From the IMG/VR virus record IMGVR_UViG_3300005253_000289, positions 1 through 49,987 of that record: 49,987 nt of DNA. The stretch is one strand, 5' to 3'. This document shows, piece by piece, positions 23,603-31,151 of this stretch (position 1 is its first letter; the number at the start of each line of letters is the position of its first letter). The notes beneath the pieces were generated by a model that saw only the letters and a program-made list of their open reading frames with translations, made no database searches and had not been told where the DNA came from. This DNA comes from a virus. A program made the position numbers and the translations under genes.

Positions 23603-23857
23603 CTAAAATTTATCTTTAATCGGTAAAATACTGGTGTCCAACAAATCTAACCGCTTTGTATTTCTAATTGACTCCCGATTTCTTTTATAAGTATTCCGCA
23701 ATGCTGTTGCGTTACAAAATTCTTTGGGGTGGTTCTTTAGTAGAGATTTAATACGTTGTCTAATTGTTGTTAGTGACACTTTTTGTTTCTTTGCTATTGT
23801 TTGTAACGGATAGTTTTGAGCGAATAATAGCAGGGTTGTTATTTGTTTATCTGTCAT
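23603..23857 (-). CDS. Helix-turn-helix DNA-binding protein
   Basis: An 84-residue basic protein. MTDKQITTLLLFAQNYPLQTIAKKQKVSLTTIRQRIKSLL has the pattern of a LuxR/sigma4-type helix-turn-helix, with IAKKQKVSLTTIRQRI as the HTH core. The rest is Arg/Lys/Asn-rich. It is a candidate phage transcription regulator, and the inverted repeats just downstream are possible targets. Confidence 0.65.
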   Translation of the reverse strand: MTDKQITTLLLFAQNYPLQTIAKKQKVSLTTIRQRIKSLLKNHPKEFCNATALRNTYKRNRESIRNTKRLDLLDTSILPIKDKF

Positions 23858-23899
23858 TGTAAGTCCTTTTGTAATATATACTTATACTAAACTGTAAGC

Positions 23900-24118
23900 C
23901 TACTGCATCATAAAATCAAATAGTAGTTGTTGATTTTTTATTAGTTCTAAGGCTTGGTTATTAAACCAAAATCCCGCACCATTTGAAAAGTTTACATGCG
24001 AATAAGTCTTTTCTTTGTGAGTTATCACCCCGTCACTACTAAACATTTTAACAAGATTGGGAGACATTTTTGATATAACTCTATCCTTAACCTTTACTCT
24101 GTTACCGGCTCTAAACAC
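23900..24118 (-). CDS. SH3/KOW-like small protein with QLLFDFM tail
   Basis: A 72-residue tail-family member: FRAGNRVKVKDRVI opening, an SDGVITHKEKTYSHVNF strand pair, and the end ELIKNQQLLFDFMMQ. Adjacent to another copy at 24136-24354, forming a tandem pair 17 bases apart with little body identity. Confidence 0.74.
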   Translation of the reverse strand: MFRAGNRVKVKDRVISKMSPNLVKMFSSDGVITHKEKTYSHVNFSNGAGFWFNNQALELIKNQQLLFDFMMQ

Positions 24119-24135
24119 TATTATTATCCTCCGAA

Positions 24136-24354
24136 TTATGTCATAAAGCTAAACAATAATTGTTGTCCTTTTACTAACTCTAAGTCTCTACTAAGTACAA
24201 CTACTTCTACTTTTGAATCCCCAAATTTAATATATAAACAACCCCTATCGACTCTTTGTGCAATTCCTATATAGGTAGTTAATTTATATGTATTAATATA
24301 AAATGTTCGCACCTGTAATTTTATTTGTATTTTATTACCTACCTTAAATCCCAT
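24136..24354 (-). CDS. SH3/KOW-like small protein with QLLFSFM tail
   Basis: A 72-residue tail-family member: MGFKVGNKIQIKL opening, TYIGIAQRVDRGCLYIKFGD strands, and the end DLELVKGQQLLFSFMT. It is the upstream half of a tandem pair. Its ATG lies just after an 80-base gap that separates it from the M20-type peptidase gene. Confidence 0.74.
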   Translation of the reverse strand: MGFKVGNKIQIKLQVRTFYINTYKLTTYIGIAQRVDRGCLYIKFGDSKVEVVVLSRDLELVKGQQLLFSFMT

Positions 24355-24434
24355 TTTTAACTCCTAAATCAGTATTAGTTAGATACTTACCTAACATTTA
24401 TTATGAGACTGTTCTTGTTATATATTTACTTAAC

Positions 24435-25823
24435 TTAATTAAGTCTGGTATCACTCGGACAGGCACAATCTTCACATACACGGGTTCCAAACCTTTCTAT
24501 AATCTTATGGTCTTTGGGTATTACTTTGTCACAAACCCAACATTTTTTAATAGTGTCTTTCCCTATATACTCTCTTAAAACATTAGCACACTCTCCACAA
24601 ACTAATAAACCTTGTACCATCGTAGAGTAATGATTTTCTGGAATTATCTCTTGGCACGATTCACACACAATGGGGGTATCCTCATCGTTAGATACTTCTA
24701 ACAATGCCCTACAACCCTTACAGTATAAATACTCTACTTTGCCCACCATAAAGGGCTTCAATGAATCACCTGGTTTTAAGTCAGTAGCTATTACACCACA
24801 TTCGTGACAAGCAAATTCTGTACCAGCAAATGGTACAATATTTTGCTTGTGACCTTCGGGGTTCCGAGGTCTTGAACCAGTAGGTTTCTTATTATCTTGC
24901 TTTTTATTATTTTTCTTGTCATATATCTTTTTCTTGCAAGGCCAGCACATTACTTCTTTCGGGTTACTCCCCCTGACTTCGTATAATAAAACGTCCTTTT
25001 TCCATTTTTTACACTTACAACATTGACTGTAAAGTGATTTATATACAACTGTAACTGGCGGCGGCGGTAATGAAGGATACCTTTTTATCTGCATAGTATT
25101 TATTACTTCTTCTGTAAACTTCATACTGTTCCATAAGTCAGCAACAGATATATGTTCATATTCAGAGTGCGGCCTATAATATCCGCAAGAGATATTTATA
25201 CAAGAGACACCAACATTGTTGTCCCATAACGTCATTACATCGGTTATAGTACCAATAGCATTTTTATACCTGTACTTTTTCTTTACTAACCCAATTTCAG
25301 AAGAGAACTCATGAGATACGGTTTTTTTACCCCAATAGGTTTGGATAAAATCTCTCTTACCCCTTCTATCTAACTGAATGATATACATACAATCTGTAAA
25401 GAACTTATGATTTATCTTTCTACTACCTTTACACCCACTTTCCTCTCCTGAAAAGAATACAACTTTTATTACAGGTAACACATTTAACATATATAAACAC
25501 GCAAGTATACCACATTTATCATCCCCACCAACACCTATTCTTTGCTTACCACTTATAGCGAATAGTATATCATTATCATCTCTGTCTACACATAGTTCGA
25601 AATTATCTACGAAGTCGTATACTGTATCCATGTGGGATACAACACAGGGGTATAGTTTAGCTTTACCTTTTGTAACCAGGATATTTCCAGCGGAGTCAAT
25701 AGTATAAGGTAACTTTAGTTTCCTAAGCTCTTTATCAAGGTACAATACCATCAGCTTTTCGTTCTCACTGTTGGTTTGTACTTTTAATAAAGGAAGTAGT
25801 TTGTTATACCAATATGTATCCAT
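24435..25823 (-). CDS. M20-type metallopeptidase fused to C-terminal zinc ribbons
   Basis: A 462-residue protein. Residues 1-245 match M20 peptidases (PepT/CPG2-like): SHMDTV (His64, Asp66), GGDDKCG (bridging Asp101 or 102), FFSGEESGCKGS (Glu127 and 128), QLDRRG (Asp152) and PHSEYEH (His219) supply the two-zinc site. The dimerisation domain usual in M20 enzymes seems to be absent. After a Pro run (LPPPPV) come at least four CxxC-type zinc ribbons, including QCCKCKKW, CHECG, CESC and CWVC. The fusion suggests targeting to a nucleic acid or protein partner. The substrate is unknown. Confidence 0.8.
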   Translation of the reverse strand: MDTYWYNKLLPLLKVQTNSENEKLMVLYLDKELRKLKLPYTIDSAGNILVTKGKAKLYPCVVSHMDTVYDFVDNFELCVDRDDNDILFAISGKQRIGVGGDDKCGILACLYMLNVLPVIKVVFFSGEESGCKGSRKINHKFFTDCMYIIQLDRRGKRDFIQTYWGKKTVSHEFSSEIGLVKKKYRYKNAIGTITDVMTLWDNNVGVSCINISCGYYRPHSEYEHISVADLWNSMKFTEEVINTMQIKRYPSLPPPPVTVVYKSLYSQCCKCKKWKKDVLLYEVRGSNPKEVMCWPCKKKIYDKKNNKKQDNKKPTGSRPRNPEGHKQNIVPFAGTEFACHECGVIATDLKPGDSLKPFMVGKVEYLYCKGCRALLEVSNDEDTPIVCESCQEIIPENHYSTMVQGLLVCGECANVLREYIGKDTIKKCWVCDKVIPKDHKIIERFGTRVCEDCACPSDTRLN

Positions 25824-25824
25824 A

Positions 25825-26304
25825 TTATTTTACCTCTTTTATTGCTCCTGACCACAATGTCCATATCAGGCAAATCTTGTTATATATTTTTTGTCTATCA
25901 TTCCACTCTAATCCTACAAAACATACACTATACTCATAGTCTAATCCACTAAACCCACTCCCACCCACAAGATAACAAACATTAGCTATACTTCTTATTG
26001 GTAGTCCAAATACAGGAGAACGGCCTATTACTACCCCGTTATTTTCTGTTATCAACCGATACTCTCTCCATATTTCTTTTTTTGTATTTTTGTGGAATCT
26101 TTCTTTTTTATATATTCCTTTTTCTTTATTTATATATTTCCATATTTTTCTATGTTTTCGTATTAAGTTTTTGAGGACTCTGGTTTCATGCCCCTTTCCT
26201 TTATTTAGTGTTACTATATTACCCTCTATAAACCTATGCTCAAGATAGTGTGGGTATCTATCTAAGGTTATAGTTTGAATAGGATGTCTTTTTTTCTTTG
26301 GCAT
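25825..26304 (-). CDS. Hypothetical basic protein
   Basis: A 159-residue, strongly basic protein (IRKHRKIWKYINKEKGIYKKERFHKN is spread over the middle) with a C-terminal aromatic region. ATG at 26304 overlaps the stop of the 528-residue gene by 1 base. No family recognised; basic charge suggests nucleic-acid contact. Confidence 0.55.
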   Translation of the reverse strand: MPKKKRHPIQTITLDRYPHYLEHRFIEGNIVTLNKGKGHETRVLKNLIRKHRKIWKYINKEKGIYKKERFHKNTKKEIWREYRLITENNGVVIGRSPVFGLPIRSIANVCYLVGGSGFSGLDYEYSVCFVGLEWNDRQKIYNKICLIWTLWSGAIKEVK

Positions 26305-27890
26305 TATTTCCCCATAAAACTAAATTGTAACTGCTTTTTATTTGGAGCTTCAAACTCCTGCTTAATATACCATTTACCATTAAACCTTTTTATATACTGT
26401 CTATTATTAGATGAATCTACAATAAGTTCACCAGTGATAAGTTTAATAAGACCTACTCCATTTGTACGGTATACTTCTTGATACTCAAGATTGTTTGCAA
26501 AGGAATTATGAATAAGATTATAGGCTATTACTGCGTGTTCTTTGGGTATAAGGTTACCTTCTCTTGTTACTACTGCACCAGGAGCTACTGATTGTATGAT
26601 TGTTTGAGACCTTATATAAGAATCTGGCAAATCTATATCAGAAAGTAAAGGCCGTTTTGTAAGTTCTCTATTTACTGCTTCTCTGTTATAGTTTATAAAA
26701 CATTCCGAGATATGATACCACTTACCATTAAAGCAGATAATGTCAGAATCTTTAGTGTGGTATATTTCATCTTTGATGTTTACAACATTCGTTTTATGTA
26801 TATATCCTTTGTGTTTTTCGGAATAAACGGCTTTGGTTTTGTCTATTAGCTCATTAGAAAAGTACTCATTTACTGAATTTTCTTTTAGTAAAAACCCGTC
26901 AATTTTTGATTCTACAAGTGCTTTATCGTATTTACTATAATAGTCTCCATTTATATTTACAATATTCTTTTTTAGTACATACCCATTATAGCGTTTTACC
27001 CTTACAGCGTCTTTTTTAGATATATGATTGTGAGTAAGCACTTCTTGTACTCTATCTGGGTCAAGAGCAGGGACGTAACCCCCTTCTGTTGTATGGGTTA
27101 GAGTTATACAGAAATCTTTGTCCTTTACTCTTTTAGTGATAGCGGAAGATGTACTTGCACCAATAAGACTATCTTTATAGTATAAATATCTAAATGTATC
27201 GGTGTAGGGTAGGTGACATATACCTTTTAAGTTTATGTTATCTATATAATGACTACCCCTCGCTTTCCCAGCAGAGGTTGAAGCATAGTGTTTCCATTTA
27301 TTCTTTTTAGCCAAATCATAGAATTGTGTTATAAAGCTGTCTGACCTTGCATATACCCTGTCAAGATATGTAAAGGTAAATGTATCCTTATGTTCTGTAC
27401 TTTTTACGTCTCCCCATAACAAAGCACGGGCGTGTATTTTATTATTATTATCTGTAATTACTACAATCCGTACATTGTTTTTAATATAGAAGTTCAATGA
27501 TTTCTGATTTTCTTTACTCCGCATACAAGAGCCTCCCAAAATACCCCCACCTGAGAAGTAATTAGTACGCAAATAAGCATATCTTATTTTATTTGAGGGA
27601 AGGATTTTTAGCTCTGTTGTTAATTTAGCATCTTCTTTTGCTCGTATCATATTTGCAATACACCTAGAAAGAGATTCACGGGAAGGTTTGATATGATAAT
27701 AAGTAAAATCATATAAAGATTTTTTACGAGAAAGACTATAACCTTTTTGACTGTAAGTAACACTAAATATATCAGTTTCAAAATATGTTATTCTAGGAGC
27801 AGTTATTTTTGGTGATATAAAATACTTTGTTCCGTTTAGTTTATTGTATTCGGCGAGTATTTTATAAAAGTCGTATTTTTTATTAGGCAT
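26304..27890 (-). CDS. 528-residue phage protein with SCMR/ARALLW signature and QLQFSFM tail
   Basis: Residues about 110-165 contain GILGGSCMRSKE and then RIVVITDNNNKIHARALLWG, a signature of a widespread phage protein family of unknown function. The C-terminal half consists of four or so short repeats built on a [K/Y]-x-N-[IV]-VNI-x-[DG]-x-[IY]-Y pattern (NIVNINGDYYSKYD, NVVNIKDEIYHTKD and similar). The protein ends NKKQLQFSFMGK, the peptide shared with the small SH3-like proteins. It is the only large protein with that tail. Confidence 0.7.
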   Translation of the reverse strand: MPNKKYDFYKILAEYNKLNGTKYFISPKITAPRITYFETDIFSVTYSQKGYSLSRKKSLYDFTYYHIKPSRESLSRCIANMIRAKEDAKLTTELKILPSNKIRYAYLRTNYFSGGGILGGSCMRSKENQKSLNFYIKNNVRIVVITDNNNKIHARALLWGDVKSTEHKDTFTFTYLDRVYARSDSFITQFYDLAKKNKWKHYASTSAGKARGSHYIDNINLKGICHLPYTDTFRYLYYKDSLIGASTSSAITKRVKDKDFCITLTHTTEGGYVPALDPDRVQEVLTHNHISKKDAVRVKRYNGYVLKKNIVNINGDYYSKYDKALVESKIDGFLLKENSVNEYFSNELIDKTKAVYSEKHKGYIHKTNVVNIKDEIYHTKDSDIICFNGKWYHISECFINYNREAVNRELTKRPLLSDIDLPDSYIRSQTIIQSVAPGAVVTREGNLIPKEHAVIAYNLIHNSFANNLEYQEVYRTNGVGLIKLITGELIVDSSNNRQYIKRFNGKWYIKQEFEAPNKKQLQFSFMGK

Positions 27891-27933
27891 AAATTTTACC
27901 CTTTGTAACTTCTTATTTAGTAAGTGTTTATAA

Positions 27934-28008
27934 TGGCCCCAATGCGATTCGGACGCATTTCTCTCCCCTGAGAAGGGAGTATCCTTCCAACATATAGACG
28001 ATGGGGCC
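27934..28008 (-). tRNA. tRNA-Glu (CUC)
   Basis: The minus strand folds as a 75-base tRNA. The acceptor stem is GGCCCCA with UGGGGCC plus discriminator A; the anticodon stem is CUCCC/GGGAG with loop UUCUCAG, giving anticodon CUC at 27970-27972; the T stem is AUGCG/CGCAU. CCA is not encoded. The T loop reads UCCGAAU rather than the usual UUCGAAU. It reads GAG and could supplement the host in an AT-rich phage. It is the only tRNA seen. Confidence 0.88.
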
Positions 28009-28009
28009 G

Positions 28010-28080
28010 ACCAGTAATCATAGGATATATTACTACCCTTATCACTGGTTAAACTATAACACCCATTGATATTATAGTGT
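28010..28080 (-). other. Two stem-loops between a CDS and tRNA-Glu
   Basis: On the minus strand, ACTATAA pairs with TTATAGT around a 12-base loop, then ACCAGT pairs with ACTGGT around a longer loop, just 5' of the tRNA. No T-run follows either. They may be RNA-processing structures that separate the tRNA from the polycistronic mRNA. Confidence 0.4.
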
Positions 28081-28081
28081 G

Positions 28082-28351
28082 TTACTTCTTTTTCCAGGTG
28101 ATGGAGATGTCGACTGGCTCTACCATAGCTTCACACATACAGGATTCTATGTTTCCGTTATCGATGTTTATGGCTTCTTGGTCATAAAGTTCACACCTCA
28201 TCCACAGCCCACCGTTGTACAGAAAAGTGTCCCCATTAGTCAAGCTTTCATAGTCCACAAATTTTGGAAGTGTGGTTATAGAAGGGGATACTCTACTTTT
28301 CTTCTTTTTTGCTAAATGTTTTGGCATTTTTCTTGTGTGAGTAGTGTTCAC
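28082..28351 (-). CDS. Hypothetical protein, GTG start
   Basis: GTG at 28351 has AAGGAG six bases upstream. The 89-residue product has a Lys-rich N-terminus (HLAKKKKSRVS) and a beta-like body with LYNGGLWMRCELYD and VDISITWKKK. The first 20-odd bases also match the start of the gene at 29245-29427 in another frame. Function unknown. Confidence 0.55.
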   Translation of the reverse strand: MNTTHTRKMPKHLAKKKKSRVSPSITTLPKFVDYESLTNGDTFLYNGGLWMRCELYDQEAINIDNGNIESCMCEAMVEPVDISITWKKK

Positions 28352-28396
28352 GTTGTTCTCCTTAAATTAAATTGGTTTAGTGTTACAAAGTAATAC

Positions 28397-28648
28397 TTAC
28401 TTAAATGTCTTATAAAATAATTGCATGGCTCCGTGTAATTCTTTACCTCTTTCCCCAAGAGTATGTTTCATATCTCTAAGTAATAAGTATACATAATACT
28501 CTTTGTGTATAGATATGTCATTGGGGGATAGTTTAGTAAATTGGATAGGTATCTTGTCGTTCCTCCGAGAGGACGGCATTGGTTTGCTGTTTTTATCCAT
28601 TGGAATTTCCCCATAGTTCTTTTTGTACCAATCATTAAATGGTTTCAT
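28397..28648 (-). CDS. Hypothetical protein
   Basis: An 83-residue protein with FNDWYKKNYGEIPMD at the start and a C-terminal helix (YYVYLLLRDMKHTLGERGKEL). It overlaps the Cys-rich gene upstream by 14 bases. No family recognised. Confidence 0.55.
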   Translation of the reverse strand: MKPFNDWYKKNYGEIPMDKNSKPMPSSRRNDKIPIQFTKLSPNDISIHKEYYVYLLLRDMKHTLGERGKELHGAMQLFYKTFK

Positions 28649-28973
28649 GGTTATTTTCTTCCCCGAATATTTCTTTTTTACTACATCTAATACGATACAA
28701 GTTATACTTATATGCTACCTTTCTTAACTTATATAATTTAAGGTATATCGAACCTGTACCAACACATAAGCATAATTTACAGGCGACACATCTCACAGTA
28801 CAACCATTTTTTGACAAGTGTTCACAACCAGTACAACAGAGTTTTGTACTTAATGTATTTCTACAACAAATCTCTCCAAATATATTTTTACCTATTTCAC
28901 AGGGATTATATTGTTTGAATAGTTTATCGGCTTTATTATAAATTAAATCATATAGCTTTTCTCTGTTTATCAT
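28635..28973 (-). CDS. Cys-rich, probable metal-binding protein
   Basis: A 112-residue protein with about a dozen Cys in the middle (ICCRNTL, LCCTGCEHL, NGCTVRCVACKLCLC). The spacing CCTGC-x2-L-x4-GC-x3-C-x2-C resembles the small zinc clusters of several phage proteins. A basic C-terminal part follows. Function unknown. Confidence 0.6.
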   Translation of the reverse strand: MINREKLYDLIYNKADKLFKQYNPCEIGKNIFGEICCRNTLSTKLCCTGCEHLSKNGCTVRCVACKLCLCVGTGSIYLKLYKLRKVAYKYNLYRIRCSKKEIFGEENNHETI

Positions 28974-28974
28974 A

Positions 28975-29142
28975 TTATCCTTTCACTATTTTATTTGCTT
29001 TGTCTTGTATTTTACAATTACCATCAATCCCACAATCAGAGAATACTGCACAGTGAGATATACAGGTTAATTCTTCCGGTGATAATTTTTCTGCTAACAG
29101 TAAATATGTTGTACTACTATAATCTTTACGCTCTTTTACCAT
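28975..29142 (-). CDS. Small Cys-containing protein
   Basis: Start at ATG 29142 (MVKERKDYSST) with GGAGAAATAAT upstream. The 55-residue protein has four Cys in its last half (CISHCAVFSDCGIDGNC), a possible metal site. It is one base upstream of the Cys-rich gene. Confidence 0.55.
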   Translation of the reverse strand: MVKERKDYSSTTYLLLAEKLSPEELTCISHCAVFSDCGIDGNCKIQDKANKIVKG

Positions 29143-29161
29143 ATTATTTCTCCGATACTTT

Positions 29162-29248
29162 CTACTTTTGGATATACCAATCTTCTCCAAACCACATTGC
29201 TATTATTATTAGTATAACTATTCCTAATAATATTATTACATCCTTCAT
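29162..29248 (-). CDS. 28-residue single-TM peptide
   Basis: ATG at 29248 overlaps the preceding stop as ATGA. After MKD comes a pure Ile/Leu/Val helix (VIILLGIVILIIIAMWF) and a short polar end. The size and translational coupling are typical of phage membrane micropeptides. Confidence 0.5.
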   Translation of the reverse strand: MKDVIILLGIVILIIIAMWFGEDWYIQK

Positions 29249-29427
29249 ATTAGTTTTCCCAATTTAACACGTTCCTTTTTAGCTATTCTACCTTCAATAT
29301 CCAGTTTCTTTAGCTGTTGTGTAGCTGTACGTTGTTTACGGGATTTTTGCCGTACCCCTGCTTCTTCTCGTTTTCTCTTGGTGTTACTATCAGCTTTCTT
29401 GTGTGAATAGTGTTCACGGATTGTCAT
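29245..29427 (-). CDS. Small very basic protein
   Basis: A 60-residue protein, about one third Lys and Arg, helical (REHYSHKK, KRKREEAGVRQKSRKQR). It is likely to bind nucleic acid. The 24-base sequence CGTGAACACTA-T/C-TCACACAAGAAA near its start recurs at 28351 in another reading frame. Confidence 0.5.
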   Translation of the reverse strand: MTIREHYSHKKADSNTKRKREEAGVRQKSRKQRTATQQLKKLDIEGRIAKKERVKLGKLI

Positions 29428-29442
29428 ATATTCTCCTTTATT

Positions 29443-29544
29443 TTATGGCTTATGTTTGGTAAAAATACATTGGAACATATCAACAATACCCCATCCAGCA
29501 CAAAGCCATACGAGACACCTTACAATAAACCATATTGTTTCCAT
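29443..29544 (-). CDS. 33-residue single-TM protein
   Basis: ATG at 29544 follows the SD AAGGGGG. The product METIWFIVRCLVWLCAGWGIVDMF... is hydrophobic with two Cys and a basic end. One of several membrane micropeptides; role unknown. Confidence 0.5.
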   Translation of the reverse strand: METIWFIVRCLVWLCAGWGIVDMFQCIFTKHKP

Positions 29545-29553
29545 TATACCCCC

Positions 29554-29739
29554 TTAATGTTTACCTTTGTATACTTTGGATAATCTGTACTCCTCTACCC
29601 ATACTTTAGCTGATTTATCCATTGACGCTGTGGCGTTAGCTATCTTATCTGCTCTTGATTTATCAATATGGATACCTACGTCAAACTTCGGTGTACTTTT
29701 GTTTAGTTTACACCATACAATATATACTTTGTTTACCAT
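29554..29739 (-). CDS. Hypothetical protein
   Basis: A 61-residue basic protein with an N-terminal strand (MVNKVYIVWCKL), GIHIDKSRADKIANATAS, and VWVEEYRLSKVY. The strand-helix-strand order is a common small phage fold. Function unknown. Confidence 0.55.
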   Translation of the reverse strand: MVNKVYIVWCKLNKSTPKFDVGIHIDKSRADKIANATASMDKSAKVWVEEYRLSKVYKGKH

Positions 29740-29748
29740 AATTTCCCC

Positions 29749-29943
29749 CTAAGTTATACCACAAGCATTTATAAAAGTACCCCGATTAAACCATTTGTTT
29801 TTTGAATAAAAGTATTCGGATATATTAAAAGCAATAGTAGTCATAGCACCTTTTGCATCTATACTATCTTCAACATTATCGAACCGTGTCCATTCCTGCT
29901 TGATAATACCCGCTATTGCTTTATAGTCTTTTTGTATTGCCAT
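29749..29943 (-). CDS. Hypothetical protein
   Basis: A 64-residue protein beginning MAIQKDYKAIAGIIKQEW with AMTTIAFNISEYF later. Similar short helical proteins occur in other phages. No known role; one base separates it from the gene upstream. Confidence 0.55.
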   Translation of the reverse strand: MAIQKDYKAIAGIIKQEWTRFDNVEDSIDAKGAMTTIAFNISEYFYSKNKWFNRGTFINACGIT

Positions 29944-29944
29944 A

Positions 29945-30196
29945 TTATTCTCCTCTACCTTTATTTTCAGGGTCTATTTTATACATGCCTTTGGCATAAC
30001 TATACCCCATCCCGTCAAACTTAAACCCAATAGCTTTTTCAAGTTTTTTAAGAGGGCATTTTTTGCTTCTGCAAATATCAAATACTATAAGCGTATCTTC
30101 ATCTGGATGGTTGTTAATTATACATCTTTTACAAATATCCTCCATTAGCATCATTGATGCCATACCTGGAGTAATGTAATCTGCTATACTATACAT
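29945..30196 (-). CDS. Small Cys-containing protein
   Basis: An 83-residue protein with Cys pairs CKRC and CRSKKC separated by an acidic stretch, possibly a zinc site. ADYITPGMASMM is at the N-terminus. No family recognised. Confidence 0.55.
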   Translation of the reverse strand: MYSIADYITPGMASMMLMEDICKRCIINNHPDEDTLIVFDICRSKKCPLKKLEKAIGFKFDGMGYSYAKGMYKIDPENKGRGE

Positions 30197-30257
30197 TTTA
30201 TATCTCCTAATATATAGAATATATATCTCTGGGGTTTTCTGGTTTACTCCAACGGAG

Positions 30258-30452
30258 TTAGCCGGATACGCTGATACTGCAAAAATCTTGTTTACTCTTG
30301 TTTTTTATTTCGTTTACTATTTTTTTGTTAGCAAATTGATGCGTCCATACAGGGCGTTGTAGTAATTTTTCAGTATAATCTTGTAAGTCTGAAAAATGAC
30401 CTAACATTATCCCTGTATATGCTGACACTATTGCAGCTTCTCTTTTAGTCAT
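30258..30452 (-). CDS. Conserved small phage protein, DUF7736-like
   Basis: A 64-residue protein opening MTKREAAIVSAYTGIMLGHF and later LLQRPVWTHQFA. This opening and the RPVWTH string are found in many short phage and bacterial proteins; the exact family name is from memory. Function unknown. Confidence 0.6.
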   Translation of the reverse strand: MTKREAAIVSAYTGIMLGHFSDLQDYTEKLLQRPVWTHQFANKKIVNEIKNKSKQDFCSISVSG

Positions 30453-30724
30453 AATTTCCTTTCTGTAATTGTACAGCCAGCGTATCCGCCACCAGGTCTA
30501 TGATATTGTCCTTTGCGTCTTGATAACCGCCTACCAAATCCTTTGGAGTAATTCTTAAACCGTCTTTTTATATACCCATGTTCACAGGTAGCTTTATCAT
30601 CAAATAACGTACCGTCTATATGAAATACATTAGCGTCATACTGTTTTGGTCTATCTGGCAGACCGTGTGTATGGTCGTATTTTCGTTGTTTAAGGTTCTT
30701 TACCGCTGTATTTATATTGAACAT
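30449..30724 (-). CDS. Hypothetical basic protein
   Basis: A 91-residue protein with a central FHIDGTLFDDKATCEHGY and an Arg/Lys/Gly-rich C-terminal (RRFKNYSKGFGRRLSRRKG). Probably nucleic-acid-binding. It overlaps the next gene by 4 bases. Confidence 0.5.
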   Translation of the reverse strand: MFNINTAVKNLKQRKYDHTHGLPDRPKQYDANVFHIDGTLFDDKATCEHGYIKRRFKNYSKGFGRRLSRRKGQYHRPGGGYAGCTITERKL

Positions 30725-30727
30725 AGT

Positions 30728-30871
30728 TTATATCCTTGTAAGTTTTATAGGTATATTATCATAATCAACATAGTAAATACATTTACCAGTATCGTAAACC
30801 TGTTTACCCATACTTATTAAAAACCGTTTAACGTCATTTACAATACCAGTATTTATGGTTTGTTTTCTCAT
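30728..30871 (-). CDS. 47-residue hypothetical protein
   Basis: ATG at 30871 follows the strong SD GGGAGGATATA. The product has a helix (IVNDVKRFLISMGKQ) then a beta-like YDTGKCIYYVDYDNIPIKL. Close to the genes on both sides; function unknown. Confidence 0.55.
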   Translation of the reverse strand: MRKQTINTGIVNDVKRFLISMGKQVYDTGKCIYYVDYDNIPIKLTRI

Positions 30872-30881
30872 TATATCCTCC

Positions 30882-31064
30882 CTATATTCTTATTATATTG
30901 TCAGGACTACAGCCGAACAACGATAACGCTTTACACTTTACATCCTGCAAGGATATGCTATGCAGTATACGGGTTTTCTTTACATAATATCTTTTGCCGT
31001 TATACGCTTTCCATTGTAGTTTATAACGCTTTACAATACTATTTCCTATTGTTATTGTATACAT
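30882..31064 (-). CDS. 60-residue hypothetical protein
   Basis: ATG at 31064 follows AAGGATAATC. A Lys/Tyr-rich, beta-like start (MYTITIGNSIVKRYKLQWKA) leads to an end with LFGCSPDNIIRI. Downstream of a large palindrome. Function unknown. Confidence 0.5.
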   Translation of the reverse strand: MYTITIGNSIVKRYKLQWKAYNGKRYYVKKTRILHSISLQDVKCKALSLFGCSPDNIIRI

Positions 31065-31096
31065 GATTATCCTTATTAGTTTAATAGTCTGTAAGT

Positions 31097-31148
31097 CTGC
31101 ACTATACAGTATATCAGATATACTTCGATATAGTGCAGTATTACTGGC
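31097..31148. repeat. Large nested palindrome
   Basis: Arms CTGCACTATA and TATAGTGCAG (10 bp, perfect) enclose an inner palindrome AGTATATC-A-GATATACT (8 bp, perfect). It sits in the gap between the genes at 30882 and 31152. The symmetry suits an operator for a dimeric repressor, a cruciform, or an mRNA stem that separates two transcript segments. No T-run follows on either strand. Confidence 0.6.
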
Positions 31149-31151
31149 TAT

